A stretch of DNA of 64,000 nucleotides. Source: Bacteroidales bacterium. GTDB lineage: Bacteria; Bacteroidota; Bacteroidia; Bacteroidales; UBA932. Location of the stretch: NCBI GenBank assembly GCA_017428945.1, contig JAFRPW010000036.1, positions 124,001 through 188,000 of the forward strand. Reading direction: 5' to 3'. The stretch's first letter is position 1, and each line of letters starts with the position of its first letter. A program made the translations under genes and the position numbers. The notes under the pieces are model-generated. The model made no database searches. It had not been told where the DNA came from and saw nothing but the letters and a program-made list of their open reading frames with translations. Below are positions 1 to 8,649 of this stretch, piece after piece.

Positions 1-1
1 T

Positions 2-166
2 GAAGCCCTTGAAATTGGTGGCTATGTCAGCATGCTTGCAGGAGCCGGTATTGCCCTGCTCGGGCGTCACAAAGTCAAGAAATTGAAAAACGCTGCAGGA
101 CAAACAGCCGCAGTTCTTGATTACGGGCTTGCCGACAACGGTATTGTCCTTGCTCTGAATTTTTAA
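2..166 (+). CDS. C-terminal end of an unrecognised protein (partial)
   Basis: Open frame running in from the left edge (first full codon at base 2) and ending at a TAA at 164-166. The 54 visible residues contain a short hydrophobic stretch (YVSMLAGAGIALLG) followed by a basic patch (HKVKKLK), and end in an alternating hydrophobic tail (IVLALNF). That could be a membrane segment plus a tail, or the last strand of an outer-membrane barrel. The family cannot be recognised. A possible intrinsic terminator lies about 56 nt downstream, which supports this being the real end of a gene. Confidence 0.6.
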   Translation, partial: EALEIGGYVSMLAGAGIALLGRHKVKKLKNAAGQTAAVLDYGLADNGIVLALNF

Positions 167-221
167 CATTACTTAACCGGTTTCGGCATCTACAACTGAG
201 TTCTGAATAGGTACCGCACCG

Positions 222-246
222 GCCTGGCTTCCCACCAGGCATTTTT
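222..246 (+). terminator. Possible intrinsic terminator after the first gene
   Basis: Inverted repeat GCCTGG (222-227) and CCAGGC (235-240) with a 7-nt loop, followed by ATTTTT (241-246). It sits between the stop at 166 and the end of the convergent lipoprotein gene at 278. Confidence 0.55.
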
Positions 247-277
247 CCGGGTAGGGTTTATCAAGCAGCTAAGTTAT

Positions 278-844
278 TCAATGCAATTCATCGTGATTGA
301 ACTTAGGCCAGCGGCCGCCGCCATTCATTAAGAGTGCCTGATCCTCAATCTTAATCTTGACTGTTTCCTTGCCTTGGGTAACTGTCAGGAAATCCCCATC
401 TTTCTCATAGAAATAAATGGTAGGATTGCCGTAGAAGGACATGTTCCCGGCAGCCTTGACTTTCTTCAAAGAGTATATACGGTCCCTACCTTTGGTTATC
501 TCGGAACCGTCTTTGGCAAGTACTGCTGATTCATAATAATTAAGTTGATTCTTATCCACAATATGGATAAAATCCACGTATATAGGATCGCTGTGTGATG
601 AAAGCTCCCATAATCCGGTTTCAGGGTCATAGTAGCTTCCGCCCTCACCATAACCAGGGGCAAAGATACCGCCAGAAGTAAAGATGTACGATTTTCCTTC
701 TTCTGACAATTCCATAGAGTCGAAATAAGAGGCAGTATAAAGATCCTCTGCGTACCAGGAGTCCTTAAAACCGCCTTCCTTGCTGCAGCCGGCAAGAAGT
801 GCCGCAATGATTACTGATGGGATAAGTAAGTGCCTGATTTTCAT
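278..844 (-). CDS. Putative lipoprotein, unknown function
   Basis: 188 residues. The N-terminus is a type II signal peptide with a lipobox (IIAALLAGC, Cys20), so the mature protein should be lipid-anchored in the envelope. The rest is polar and rich in Tyr, Gly and Asp, with no motif I recognise. It ends in FNHDELH. The gene stands alone, convergent with the partial gene to its left. A TATATTTG box on the minus strand (plus-strand 858-865) lies 14 nt upstream of the ATG and fits the Bacteroidetes -7 element. Real gene status is well supported by the signal peptide and promoter; the function is unknown. Confidence 0.75.
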   Translation of the reverse strand: MKIRHLLIPSVIIAALLAGCSKEGGFKDSWYAEDLYTASYFDSMELSEEGKSYIFTSGGIFAPGYGEGGSYYDPETGLWELSSHSDPIYVDFIHIVDKNQLNYYESAVLAKDGSEITKGRDRIYSLKKVKAAGNMSFYGNPTIYFYEKDGDFLTVTQGKETVKIKIEDQALLMNGGGRWPKFNHDELH

Positions 845-1015
845 ATTACTGTTTTTGCAAATATAAACATTAATTTAGTATTTTTTTCCATGGTAGACAA
901 AAAAAAGTATCTTCGCAGAAAAAAACAGTGATTCGGCATGATTGTTAAATGCCACTAAGTCCTCAAAAATGGTTCGATAATTGTCCCGTTGCCCGCACAA
1001 GAAGGGGCTTCAAGT

Positions 1016-1101
1016 GCACCTGGGGGTCCTAATCATGGACCGGTAGGTGCGTTTAGGGCCGTTTTTGCACCTAGGGGTACAGTGCTTGGACCTGCAGGTT
1101 C
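1016..1101. repeat. Tandem pair of 35-bp palindromic repeats
   Basis: Two units of exactly 35 bp, 1016-1050 and 1067-1101, align without gaps. They share GCACCT, then GGGGT, then TGGACC, then AGGT near the end. Unit one is an inverted repeat (GCACCT...AGGTGC outside, GGTCC...GGACC inside). The 16-bp spacer (1051-1066) contains GGGCCGTTTTT. The end of unit one and the start of unit two also pair with each other (TAGGTGC 1044-1050 with GCACCTA 1067-1073). Confidence 0.65.
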
Positions 1102-1115
1102 ACTTCCTGGCCGTC

Positions 1116-1147
1116 CTTGGTTGTGTGGCGGCAAATGACTATATTCG
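1116..1147 (+). promoter_or_regulatory. Bacteroidetes-type promoter for the PPC-domain gene
   Basis: CTTG at 1116-1119, a 20-nt spacer, then TATATTCG at 1140-1147. This is close to the TTTG/TAnnTTTG consensus of the Bacteroidetes primary sigma factor. The box lies 19 nt before the ATG at 1167. Confidence 0.6.
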
Positions 1148-1166
1148 CGCAGAAAAGGATAAGAAT

Positions 1167-1595
1167 ATGTACAAATTCAAGGAAGTTAAAGAGAATACGT
1201 TTGTCCTTAGTCTGGACAACCATGTGGAGGTGGCGCAGGCGCTGGCCGCATTCTGTGAGGAAAAGGGCATCCTGGCGGGTGTCGTTAGCGGGCTGGGAGC
1301 CATTTCGGAGGCCACTTTCCGCTTTCTGGACCCTGCCACAAAACAATATGTGGACAAGACCTTCAGCGAGCAGATGGAGGTAACTAACCTCACCGGGAAC
1401 ATCTCCCAGAAAGACGGCAAGGTGTACCTTCATCTTCACATCACCGCCTCCCGCAGGGATTACAGCTGCGTTGGCGGGCATCTTCTCTCCGCCAGAATTA
1501 ACGGCGCATGCGAACTTCTTGTGGAGTCCTTCCCCAACCAGTACGTAGGTCGTGTACAGGATACGGAAACAGGCCTTAACCTCTACCAGTTTTAA
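1167..1595 (+). CDS. PPC-domain (DUF296) protein
   Basis: 142 residues. The sequence matches the PPC/DUF296 fold: an N-terminal strand region (NTFVLSLDNHVEVAQALAAF), a GVVSGLGAISEATF segment and the metal-site-like HLHITASRRDYSCVGGHLL. Stand-alone bacterial members of the family are trimeric and lack the AT-hook of plant relatives; their biochemical role is poorly defined. I chose the ATG at 1167 because a longer reading frame upstream would run through the promoter and the palindromic repeats. Its stop codon overlaps the end of the convergent phosphatase remnant by 4 bp. Family assignment is confident, function is not. Confidence 0.8.
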   Translation: MYKFKEVKENTFVLSLDNHVEVAQALAAFCEEKGILAGVVSGLGAISEATFRFLDPATKQYVDKTFSEQMEVTNLTGNISQKDGKVYLHLHITASRRDYSCVGGHLLSARINGACELLVESFPNQYVGRVQDTETGLNLYQF

Positions 1596-1897
1596 TCTGA
1601 AATGAGCATCAGGCTGCGGAATTCATTTATATCCTGCTGGGTAACTCCGATTGACAGGAAGTAGGCTTCCACGTGGTCACGGAAATTGCCGCTGCGGTAG
1701 AGTTTACGGTAACGGACGGTTCTGCCGTCGTAGGTTGTCCAGCCTCCAAGGTCACGGCCGTTACGCACCTTCTTCGTGAAATAAATCTGATGCAGATGAC
1801 CTTTGGTGTAGAACGTATCCCTTGCCACCTCCTTGCCGTCAGAAGCGTTTACATTAGCATGCAAGCAAAAGGGAAAGGAAAATGATTGATGTGGCAA
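1592..1897 (-). pseudogene. Remnant of a tyrosine phosphatase with the catalytic core deleted
   Basis: The translation contains RNGRDLGGW, then RTVRYRKLYRSGN, the N-terminal signature of secreted bacterial tyrosine phosphatases (Y_phosphatase3 family). This is followed directly by YFLSIGVTQQDINEFRSLM, which resembles the last helix of the same proteins. The middle, which should hold the HCxxGxxRT phosphatase loop, is missing, so the protein cannot be catalytically competent. There is no proper start: the frame opens on a TTG and no signal peptide is seen. About 100 residues remain of a family usually 250-350 long. I read it as a decayed gene with an internal in-frame deletion and N-terminal loss. 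The alternative, a small regulatory protein, is less likely. Confidence 0.6.
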
Positions 1898-1944
1898 GCT
1901 TTGTGTTCATGTTTACAAATATCGCAACTAATTTTAAAAAATGC

Positions 1945-1952
1945 TATATTTG
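1945..1952 (+). promoter_or_regulatory. TATATTTG box almost abutting a start codon
   Basis: A perfect TAnnTTTG -7 element lies 2 nt before the first of two consecutive ATGs (1955 and 1958). Transcription would then start at about 1957-1959, giving a leaderless or nearly leaderless mRNA. No good -33 element was seen. Confidence 0.5.
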
Positions 1953-1954
1953 TA

Positions 1955-3043
1955 ATGATGAAAGTACTGAGAACTATACTTGCAGCGGCAATGCTCATTC
2001 TGCCGCTTTCCCTTGGAGCCCAGACCAAGGCGGAAACATCCCTTTACAACAAAACCATGGCAAAGCCTTCCGTGAAGGCTGCGGACAAGTTCCTGAAGAA
2101 ATTCCCGCAGTCTGTATATGCACAGGAGGTCCTGGACCTTAAAGAAGGCATCCTCAACGATGCCTTTGCCAAAGACAACGTGAGTACTATCTCCAAGACA
2201 GATGCCCTTGGAGCGGCCGGCGGCACCCTTGACGCCGTGGGCTGGAAAAAGGACAGGAAAGAGCACGTGCTGGCTCTTGGAAAGGACCTTGAACTCCGCA
2301 TCCTCTCCCCCGACGGCGCTCTGGAAGGCACCCGTCAGATACCCGTTTATACAATGGAAGAGACGCCAGGAGTGCTCCGGCTGGTCATCCCCATGGAAGT
2401 AATCTCCCCCGTTGGCGCAAGGCGCAACTACGTGCACTTTGCATACCGCAACGGAGAGACTGAATACGTGGAGGTCCTTTACCTCCCGGAAGAGGACATC
2501 CTGCATCAGGCAATGTTTTACGGCACTCCCGTCAAGGACGGCGGCATCGAGGGCCAGAGCCCGGAAATGATAGAAGGCCTCACCCTCACCCCGGAGGTCC
2601 TCTGGCTGGTTTCCCGCCTCAGGGAAAACCCTTCCCTGGTCCAGATTTCCAAGGCCGATATCCTCACGGACGAGTCCATCCGCTGGTGGCTCTCAAAGAA
2701 CCCCAAGGCCCAGACAAGCGCTTCCAAGGTAAGCTTCGGCCTCCTGGATCCGGAATCGTCCATGGTGGCGGCATTCAAGAAAGCCTCCAAAGAGAGGGGC
2801 AAGAGCTACAGCACTGCCCTCTTTGACATAAGGGGCTATACCGTAATCTGCGCTTCAAAGGGCGGAGAATACTCCCTCCTCTGGGCGGAACCAGTCTGCC
2901 GCAACCGCAAGACGGACAAATACATCCGCAGCATTTACTTCGAGAGCGACGGCACCACGCTGGACCTTATGTACTACAAGGGAAGCAAGACTTTCAAGAA
3001 AAAGATTTCCCTTGCATCACAGAGCCTCAGACATTTCAACTAA
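1955..3043 (+). CDS. Secreted protein of unknown function
   Basis: 362 residues. A signal peptide ([23 protein letters not shown], cleavage expected near residue 23) precedes a soluble body with no membrane segment and no motif I recognise. A helical segment with a tetratricopeptide-like look ([23 protein letters not shown]) lies just after the signal. It is followed by what look like beta-rich regions and a conserved-looking C-terminal stretch ([20 protein letters not shown]). I chose 1955 over an upstream in-frame ATG because the promoter box lies between them. The upp gene starts 10 nt after the stop, so the two may be co-transcribed. Confidence 0.8.
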   Translation: MMKVLRTILAAAMLILPLSLGAQTKAETSLYNKTMAKPSVKAADKFLKKFPQSVYAQEVLDLKEGILNDAFAKDNVSTISKTDALGAAGGTLDAVGWKKDRKEHVLALGKDLELRILSPDGALEGTRQIPVYTMEETPGVLRLVIPMEVISPVGARRNYVHFAYRNGETEYVEVLYLPEEDILHQAMFYGTPVKDGGIEGQSPEMIEGLTLTPEVLWLVSRLRENPSLVQISKADILTDESIRWWLSKNPKAQTSASKVSFGLLDPESSMVAAFKKASKERGKSYSTALFDIRGYTVICASKGGEYSLLWAEPVCRNRKTDKYIRSIYFESDGTTLDLMYYKGSKTFKKKISLASQSLRHFN

Positions 3044-3053
3044 TTACAACAAT

Positions 3054-3683
3054 ATGAGCCAACTTCACGTTATCAACCATCCCATGATTCAGCACAAGCT
3101 CACAATCATGAGGAAAAAGGAAACCGGATCCAAGGATTTCCGCCAACTGCTTAACGAAATATCTCTTCTGATGGGATATGAAGTCCTCAGGGACCTTCCC
3201 CTGGAGGATATCCAGATTGAAACCCCCATCTGCAAGATGACCGGAAAGGAGATAGCCGGACGCAAACTGGCCATAGTGCCCATCCTCAGGGCCGGTCTTG
3301 GCATGGTGGACGGCCTTCACACCCTGGTTCCAGTGGCAAAAGTTGGCCATATAGGCCTTTACCGCAACGAGGAAACGCACAAGCCCGTTGTCTACTACTG
3401 CAAGCTCCCGGAAGACATCCAGAAGCGCCTGGTAATCCTCACGGACCCCATGCTTGCAACCGGCGGCAGCGCCTGCGACGCCATCTGCATGCTTAAGGAA
3501 AAAGGCTGCAACAACATCCGCCTAATGTGCCTTGTGGGAGTGCCTGAGGGCATAAACAAAGTCCAGGCGGAACACCCGGACGTTGACATCTACGTGGCCG
3601 CAGTGGACGACCACCTGAACTCCGATGCCTACATCGTCCCCGGCCTTGGAGATGCCGGAGACCGCATTTTCGGCACCAAGTAA
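3054..3683 (+). CDS. upp: Uracil phosphoribosyltransferase
   Basis: 209 residues, the normal length. The enzyme makes UMP from uracil and PRPP in the cytoplasm (pyrimidine salvage). Visible family features are the N-terminal [14 protein letters not shown], the [29 protein letters not shown] region, the PRPP-binding loop at [12 protein letters not shown] and the uracil-contact segment [14 protein letters not shown] near the C-terminus. The start at 3054 gives [10 protein letters not shown]. The stop abuts the stop of the convergent GH28 gene with no base between them. The uracil permease that would feed it lies 4 kb downstream on the other strand, and uridine kinase is at 57.2 kb. Confidence 0.97.
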   Translation: MSQLHVINHPMIQHKLTIMRKKETGSKDFRQLLNEISLLMGYEVLRDLPLEDIQIETPICKMTGKEIAGRKLAIVPILRAGLGMVDGLHTLVPVAKVGHIGLYRNEETHKPVVYYCKLPEDIQKRLVILTDPMLATGGSACDAICMLKEKGCNNIRLMCLVGVPEGINKVQAEHPDVDIYVAAVDDHLNSDAYIVPGLGDAGDRIFGTK

Positions 3684-5021
3684 CTAGTCCTGGAAACTTT
3701 CCAGACGAACGTTTTCAAGCGTCACCCCAGGGGTGGCGCTTATTTGTGTGGGCGAAGAGTACCAGAAGAATACGGAATCCGATATCTTTATGCCGTGGAT
3801 GGACTCTTCAGAGCCGTCGGCCTTTATGGCAACGGCGCAGCCCCGGCAGATGACGCGGGTAATCTCTACGTCCGTGAATTCAGGTACAAAGTTCTGCGTT
3901 TTGGCCGCCTGGTTGTTCTCATAGCCTGCCGGGCGGTCTGCATAGTCTGTCTGGAAGACGATGGCCTGGTCCTTTATGTCCGTCATCTGGATGTCGTGGA
4001 TGCGGATGTTGGAGGTCCTGCCGCCACGCTCCGGTGCGCTCTTGAAGCGGAGGCCGGTGTCAGTGCCACAGAAGGTGTTGTGACGGACGGTGATGTTCTC
4101 CATTCCTCCGGAAAACTCGGACCCTATCACAAAGCCGCCGTGGGCATGGAAGACGGTATTGTATTCTATGACGATGTCCTTGCAGGGGCCGTCCTTGAGG
4201 GCCTTTTCCCCGGCACCGGCCTTGAGGCAGATGCCATCGTCCCCGACGTCAACCGTGCAGTGGGCGATGAGGGCCCTCTGGCACTGCATGAGGTCTATGC
4301 CGTCGCCGTTCTGGGCGTTCCAGGGGCATCGGACCGTGACCCCGTCTATGGTGATGTCCTTGCAGCGCTGGGGTACCAGGTGGAACTTGGGAGAGTTCTG
4401 GAGGGTAACGCCGGTGACGGAGATTCTCTCGCAGTCCGTGAAGCGCACAAGGTGCGTGCGCAGCTTCTCCTGGGCTTTGGGATCGGCCACAATGTCCGGC
4501 AGATGCTTGAGGCCGGAGGCGTACCAGAGGCTGCCGTCCCCGGATACCGTGCCGCCCATCTTCAGGAATTCCTTCCACTCCGCGTCGCTTACCTTGCTCC
4601 TTTTCACAGGCCTCCACCAGGCTCCGTTGCCGTCGATTATGCCCTCTCCGGAGATGCTCACATCGTGCCTTTTGGAGGCCGATATTCCCGGCTTCACGGA
4701 CTTGCCGTCGTAGAAGTCCCGCTTGTCCGGGCTCATGAGGATAACAGCTCCCCTCTCCAGATGCAGGTCCATGCAGTCCTTGAGGACGATGGGACCGGTG
4801 AGGAAAATGCCCTCCGGCACGTTCAGGTGTCCGCCGCCCTTCTTCTCAAGGGCCGATACCGCCTTCCGGAAGGCCTCTGTATTGAGAGTGATTCCGTCCG
4901 GAACGGCACCGTAGTCAAGGATGGAAACGCTTGCCGCAGGAATATTTACCTTTGCCGGCGCCTGCGCGCCAAGGGTCTGGAATGCCGCAATAAGGGCAAA
5001 AAGGAGCATAATTATTTTCAT
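3684..5021 (-). CDS. GH28 family glycoside hydrolase (polygalacturonase-like)
   Basis: 445 residues with an N-terminal signal peptide (MKIIMLLFALIAAFQTLGAQ), so exported. It is a right-handed beta-helix GH28 enzyme. The four family motifs are present in modified form: NGDGID (about 238-243) for the usual NTDGxD, GDDGICLK (about 260) with both catalytic aspartates, HAHGG (about 293) and RFKS (about 325). It probably hydrolyses galacturonic-acid linkages in pectin or rhamnogalacturonan; which one cannot be told. No other pectin gene is adjacent. The start is the ATG at 5021. An in-frame TTG at 5030 lies within a CATATTTG sequence that resembles a -7 box, so it is not the start. Confidence 0.93.
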   Translation of the reverse strand: MKIIMLLFALIAAFQTLGAQAPAKVNIPAASVSILDYGAVPDGITLNTEAFRKAVSALEKKGGGHLNVPEGIFLTGPIVLKDCMDLHLERGAVILMSPDKRDFYDGKSVKPGISASKRHDVSISGEGIIDGNGAWWRPVKRSKVSDAEWKEFLKMGGTVSGDGSLWYASGLKHLPDIVADPKAQEKLRTHLVRFTDCERISVTGVTLQNSPKFHLVPQRCKDITIDGVTVRCPWNAQNGDGIDLMQCQRALIAHCTVDVGDDGICLKAGAGEKALKDGPCKDIVIEYNTVFHAHGGFVIGSEFSGGMENITVRHNTFCGTDTGLRFKSAPERGGRTSNIRIHDIQMTDIKDQAIVFQTDYADRPAGYENNQAAKTQNFVPEFTDVEITRVICRGCAVAIKADGSEESIHGIKISDSVFFWYSSPTQISATPGVTLENVRLESFQD

Positions 5022-5048
5022 ACCCTGCAAATATGGGGATTTTTCCCG

Positions 5049-5090
5049 TAAAAAGAAAACCGGCCCGCGCCTTTAAGGGCCGGGCCGGTT
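5049..5090 (-). terminator. Strong intrinsic terminator after the purine permease
   Basis: AACCGGCCCG (5058-5067) pairs with CGGGCCGGTT (5081-5090), with further pairing inside. On the minus strand the stem is followed by TTTTCTTTTT (plus-strand 5049-5058). It would end transcripts coming from the NCS2 permease gene. Confidence 0.85.
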
Positions 5091-5107
5091 CAAATATGTG
5101 CTATATC

Positions 5108-6430
5108 TTAGATGAAGATATACTTGCAGATGAAGATTGCGGCAAGCACCCACATGGTGATGGAGATCTTCTTGAACTGTCCGCTGAGGGCGTGGCAGAG
5201 AACATAGGAGATGACACCGAGGAGGATACCGTCAGAGATGCTATATGCAAGGGGCATCATGATGATGGTGACGAAGGCGGGGATTGCCTTGCTGTAGTCG
5301 TCCCAGTGGATGGTCTTCACGGAAGGCATCATGAGCACGCCCACGATGATGAGGGCGGGTGCGGTAGCTGCGCTGGGGATGGCCAGGAAGATGGGGCTGA
5401 AGAACAGGGCCAGGATGAAGAAGACAGCCGTCGAGAAGGCTGTGAGACCGGTACGGCCGCCTTCACCCACGCCGGATGCGCTCTCCACATAAGTTGTGGT
5501 GGTGGAGGTGCCGAAGCATGCGCCTGCTACGGTTGCGATGGAATCGGCCAGGAACATCTTCTCCAGGCCGGGGATTTCCTCGTTGCCCTTGTTGATGATA
5601 CCTGCGCTCTGATGGACGCCGATGATGGTGCCCATGGTGTCGAACATATCGATGAACAGGAAGGTGAACACCACTGCCAGCATATCCCAGGAGAGGATGC
5701 TGCTCCACTCGAACTTGCAGAAGATGGGCTCGATGCTGGCCGGGAGGGACACAACTCCGCTGAACTTGGTGATGGCCTCACCGGTTGCGGGATCCTTCAT
5801 GAAGAGGCCGATGACAGAGGTGGCAAGGATACCGAGGAGCATTCCGCCACGCACCTTAGCCATGACAAGGCCGGCGGTGATGAAAAGGCCGATGATGCCA
5901 AGGAGAGCGGGACCGCTGGTGATGTTGCCAAGGCCTACCAGGGTGGCGTCGTTATTGACGATGATACCGGCATTCTGCAGGCCGATGAAGGCGATGAAAA
6001 GGCCGATACCTGCGCCGATAGCCTTCTTGAGAGTGCCGGGGATAGCATTCAGGAGCCAGCTGCGGACCTTGGTGATGGTGAGGATGATGAAAATGAGACC
6101 CTCAAGGAAAACGGCGGTAAGGGCAAACTGCCAGCTGTGACCCATGCCAAGGCATACGGTGAACACGAAGAAGGCGTTGAGGCCCATGCCGGGGGCAAGG
6201 CCGAAAGGCTTCTTTGCGAACAGGGCCATTACCAGGGTACCAACGATGGCTGCCAGTGCGGTTGCAGTGAACACTGCTCCGCCGGGCATGTCAAGGGCGC
6301 TGAAGATTCCAGGGTTCACGGCCAGGATATAGGCCATGGTGAGGAAGGTGGTGAGACCGGCAAGGATCTCTGTACGCACGCTGTGCTTCGAGCTGTCAAA
6401 GCCGAAGAGTTTCTCAAATGCGGGCTTCAT
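5108..6430 (-). CDS. NCS2 family purine permease (AzgA/GhxP-like)
   Basis: 440 residues, about 12-14 membrane segments. The N-terminus (KHSVRTEILAGLTTFLTMAYILAVNP) and the GMGLNAFFVFTVCLGMG and FGTSTTTTYVESASGVGEGGRTGLTA motifs are diagnostic of the AzgA-like branch of NCS2 transporters, which carry hypoxanthine, guanine or adenine by proton symport across the inner membrane. Which purine cannot be read from the sequence. The gene starts 14 nt after the stop of the Tsx-like channel and ends before a strong terminator, so the two form one transcription unit that could bring nucleosides or nucleobases across both membranes. Confidence 0.93.
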   Translation of the reverse strand: MKPAFEKLFGFDSSKHSVRTEILAGLTTFLTMAYILAVNPGIFSALDMPGGAVFTATALAAIVGTLVMALFAKKPFGLAPGMGLNAFFVFTVCLGMGHSWQFALTAVFLEGLIFIILTITKVRSWLLNAIPGTLKKAIGAGIGLFIAFIGLQNAGIIVNNDATLVGLGNITSGPALLGIIGLFITAGLVMAKVRGGMLLGILATSVIGLFMKDPATGEAITKFSGVVSLPASIEPIFCKFEWSSILSWDMLAVVFTFLFIDMFDTMGTIIGVHQSAGIINKGNEEIPGLEKMFLADSIATVAGACFGTSTTTTYVESASGVGEGGRTGLTAFSTAVFFILALFFSPIFLAIPSAATAPALIIVGVLMMPSVKTIHWDDYSKAIPAFVTIIMMPLAYSISDGILLGVISYVLCHALSGQFKKISITMWVLAAIFICKYIFI

Positions 6431-6444
6431 GGTCTAATCCTCCT

Positions 6445-7182
6445 TTAGAAGATCCACTTGGTGCCGATGCAGGGATTGCACATGAATCCGTGGTTGCCTG
6501 CGAAGTTGAGGGAGAGCTCCACCTCGCCGCCCACGTGGAGATTGTCAACGCCGATGAGTTTACCCAAGTTGTACCAGATCTGGGGCTCGGAGAGGATGGT
6601 GAGCTTGGTCTCGTAAGGGTTGAGGATATCGTCAGGATTTGCGAACTGGTTGTCAAGTCCCCAGATGTCGATGAAGCCGCTGAAGCGGAGACCTTCCACG
6701 CCGAAGATGTCCTGCATGCCCCATACGCCCGTAAACTTCAGGGGAACTGAAGCGGAGCCGTAGCCGATGTGGTGGTCATACATCAAAGCAACATTGTAGA
6801 TGTTCTTGAAGTCGTCGGAGTGCAGGAAGTAGTTGACACCTACGCATGCGACACCGGCGCCCCAGGTTGCACCGTCATACTCCACATGGAGGCTGAGGTC
6901 GGCAAGGGGGGAATCCTTCCAGAAATTCAGGTTACGCTCGATCTCGAAATAGCTGCCGTTGATGGCGGTACCGGCACCTGTGTTCTTGCGGTCTGCCTGG
7001 GTAGCATAGTAATGATCGATGAAGAAGAAAGTGTCTCCCCAGTTGTCGGCATAGAAGCCCTCCAGGGTGGTGGTAGCGTATCCACGGCCAAAGTCGTAGA
7101 ACATCTGAAGGTTGGTCTGAGCGGAGGCTGCCTGCGCCAGTGCAAGTACGGCCACTGCTGTTGCGATGATGTTTTTTTTCAT
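6445..7182 (-). CDS. DUF5020 / Tsx-like outer-membrane nucleoside channel
   Basis: 245 residues with a signal peptide (MKKNIIATAVAVLALAQAASAQ). The mature part is rich in aromatic and glycine residues with alternating strands (NLQMFYDFGRG, GDTFFFIDHYY, ADLSLHVEYDG) and ends in KWIF with a terminal Phe, typical of a small outer-membrane beta-barrel. The pattern fits DUF5020, related to the Tsx nucleoside channel of enterobacteria. Location between two nucleobase permeases supports a role in letting nucleosides or bases through the outer membrane. Specificity is inferred from context, not from residues. Confidence 0.82.
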   Translation of the reverse strand: MKKNIIATAVAVLALAQAASAQTNLQMFYDFGRGYATTTLEGFYADNWGDTFFFIDHYYATQADRKNTGAGTAINGSYFEIERNLNFWKDSPLADLSLHVEYDGATWGAGVACVGVNYFLHSDDFKNIYNVALMYDHHIGYGSASVPLKFTGVWGMQDIFGVEGLRFSGFIDIWGLDNQFANPDDILNPYETKLTILSEPQIWYNLGKLIGVDNLHVGGEVELSLNFAGNHGFMCNPCIGTKWIF

Positions 7183-7216
7183 AAAGCGTAGTTTATGGTT
7201 AAATATTTAAAAGGTT

Positions 7217-7238
7217 CACCCGGCCACGGCGCCGGGTG
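7217..7238. terminator. Hairpin between uraA and the channel gene
   Basis: CACCCGGC (7217-7224) pairs with GCCGGGTG (7231-7238) with a 6-nt loop. In the direction of the uraA transcript (minus) it is followed by AACCTTTT, a weak U-tract; on the plus strand a run of seven T follows. It may act as a partial terminator, so that the channel-permease pair receives less transcript than uraA. Confidence 0.6.
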
Positions 7239-7243
7239 TTTTT

Positions 7244-8596
7244 TTACTTTCTGAGCGAAGGGTTGATCTCAAAGTCCACGGCCTTGTCCCCCTCCGGATT
7301 GGCCCCGAACTCGTAGTCCTTTCCCGGGAGTATGGCATTGAGGATTACCCCCACAAGGGCTGCAACGGCAAGGCCGCTGAGCTTGGTGAAGCCAAGGTCG
7401 ATGGCGTCTCCCGCACCGTACTTGATGCCTATTGCAAGCACCAGGATGAGGGCGGCGATGATGACGTTGCGGCTCTTGGTGAAGTCTACATGGTTCTCCA
7501 CTATGTTACGTACACCCACAGCGGAAATCATACCGTAAAGCACCAGAGAGACGCCTCCGATGGTGGCCACCGGCATGCAGCTTATGAGTGCGCTGAACTT
7601 GGGGCAGAAACTGAGGATGATGGCTATCACGGCAGCTATGCGGATTACCCTGGGATCGTACACCTTGGTGATGTTGAGGACGCCGGTGTTCTCTCCGTAA
7701 GTGGTGTTTGCAGGGGCGCCGAACAGGGAGGCCAGCATGGTGGCAAGGCCGTCGCCCATGAGGGTGCGGTGCAGGCCCGGGTCTTCCAGATAGTTGATTC
7801 CGGTGGTGGAGGAAATGGCGCACATGTCACCGATATGCTCCATCATGGTAGCCAGCGAGATGGGGACGATGGCGATGATGGCGGAGATTATGAGGCTCCA
7901 GCTGGGATTGACAAATACGTGGAAGGCGGTGTTGTTCCAGTGGAACGGAACGCCCAGCCAGGCGGCTTCCTTGACGGGAGTGAAATCACACAGACCAAAA
8001 CAGGCGGCAACGATGTAAGATCCCAGCACGCCCAGCAGGATGGGGATAATCTTGATCATCTTCCTGCCCCAGATGTTGCAGACGATGATGATTGCAATTG
8101 CCAGAAGGGCAATCCACCAGTTGCTGTTGCAGTTCTGGATGGCGGAGCCGGACAGAGTGAGGCCGATGGCGATGATGATGGGGCCCGTTACGATGGGCGG
8201 GAAGAAACGCATCACCTTCTTGGCTCCGAAAGCAGCGAACAGGCCTGCCAGGATAAAATAAATTATGCCTGCCGAGAAAACTCCGATGCAGGCATATGGC
8301 AGTGATTCAGCAGCGCTGAGACCTTGCTGCTCTCCCATGGCGACGACGGCCGCGTAGCCGCCCAGGAAGGCAAACGACGACCCCAGGAAAGCGGGGACGC
8401 GGAACTTGGTACAGAGGTGGAAAATCAGGGTGCCAAGACCTGCGAAGAGCAGTGTGGCGGACATTGAAAGACCCGTGATGACCGGGACCAGGACGGTGGC
8501 TCCGAACATGGCGAACATGTGCTGGAAGCCGAGGGTAAGCATCTTGCCCGTTCCAAGAGCGCGGGCGTCATAGATGGCTTGCTGCTGTTTTGTCAT
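7244..8596 (-). CDS. uraA: Uracil/xanthine-type permease (UraA-like, NCS2)
   Basis: 450 residues, about 14 membrane segments. Family features are [20 protein letters not shown] at the N-terminus, [13 protein letters not shown], the [15 protein letters not shown] segment and the substrate-site region [10 protein letters not shown], with [13 protein letters not shown] further on. These fit the UraA branch of NCS2, a proton-coupled uracil importer. The C-terminal tail is charged and cytoplasmic. The gene has its own promoter (8650-8681) and a 5' leader that can fold into a stem-loop. Together with upp it would form a uracil salvage route. Xanthine transport cannot be excluded from sequence alone. 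Confidence 0.92.
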   Translation of the reverse strand: MTKQQQAIYDARALGTGKMLTLGFQHMFAMFGATVLVPVITGLSMSATLLFAGLGTLIFHLCTKFRVPAFLGSSFAFLGGYAAVVAMGEQQGLSAAESLPYACIGVFSAGIIYFILAGLFAAFGAKKVMRFFPPIVTGPIIIAIGLTLSGSAIQNCNSNWWIALLAIAIIIVCNIWGRKMIKIIPILLGVLGSYIVAACFGLCDFTPVKEAAWLGVPFHWNNTAFHVFVNPSWSLIISAIIAIVPISLATMMEHIGDMCAISSTTGINYLEDPGLHRTLMGDGLATMLASLFGAPANTTYGENTGVLNITKVYDPRVIRIAAVIAIILSFCPKFSALISCMPVATIGGVSLVLYGMISAVGVRNIVENHVDFTKSRNVIIAALILVLAIGIKYGAGDAIDLGFTKLSGLAVAALVGVILNAILPGKDYEFGANPEGDKAVDFEINPSLRK

Positions 8597-8599
8597 GAT

Positions 8600-8642
8600 A
8601 TAATAGGTTTGTAAGTGTATCCAATCCCTTCAGTCCTATTAT
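8600..8642 (-). promoter_or_regulatory. Stem-loop filling the uraA 5' leader
   Basis: ATAATAGG (8600-8607) and CCTATTAT (8635-8642) form a perfect 8-bp stem with a 27-nt loop. From the promoter at 8650-8681 transcription should start near 8644, so the stem uses the first bases of the mRNA and ends 3 nt before the ATG. It could control translation or be a simple stabilising structure. Confidence 0.4.
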
Positions 8643-8649
8643 GACCATA

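Larger units (their letters stand above)
845..1166. other. Intergenic region with palindromic repeats and promoters
   Basis: 322 bp without a convincing gene. It holds the minus-strand promoter of the left lipoprotein (858-865), a plus-strand TATCTTCG box (908-915) with no obvious gene behind it, a tandem pair of 35-bp palindromic repeats (1016-1101), and the promoter of the PPC-domain gene (1116-1147). Confidence 0.6.

Noticed and set aside
1016-1101. Considered as a CRISPR remnant (two 35-bp units)
   Set aside because: Units differ at many positions, the spacer is 16 bp and no cas gene is nearby.
3744-6448. Plus-strand open frames of 435 and 471 codons opposite the GH28 and purine permease genes
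   Set aside because: Low-complexity Gly/Asp/His-rich translations with no domain, opposite proteins with clear motifs.
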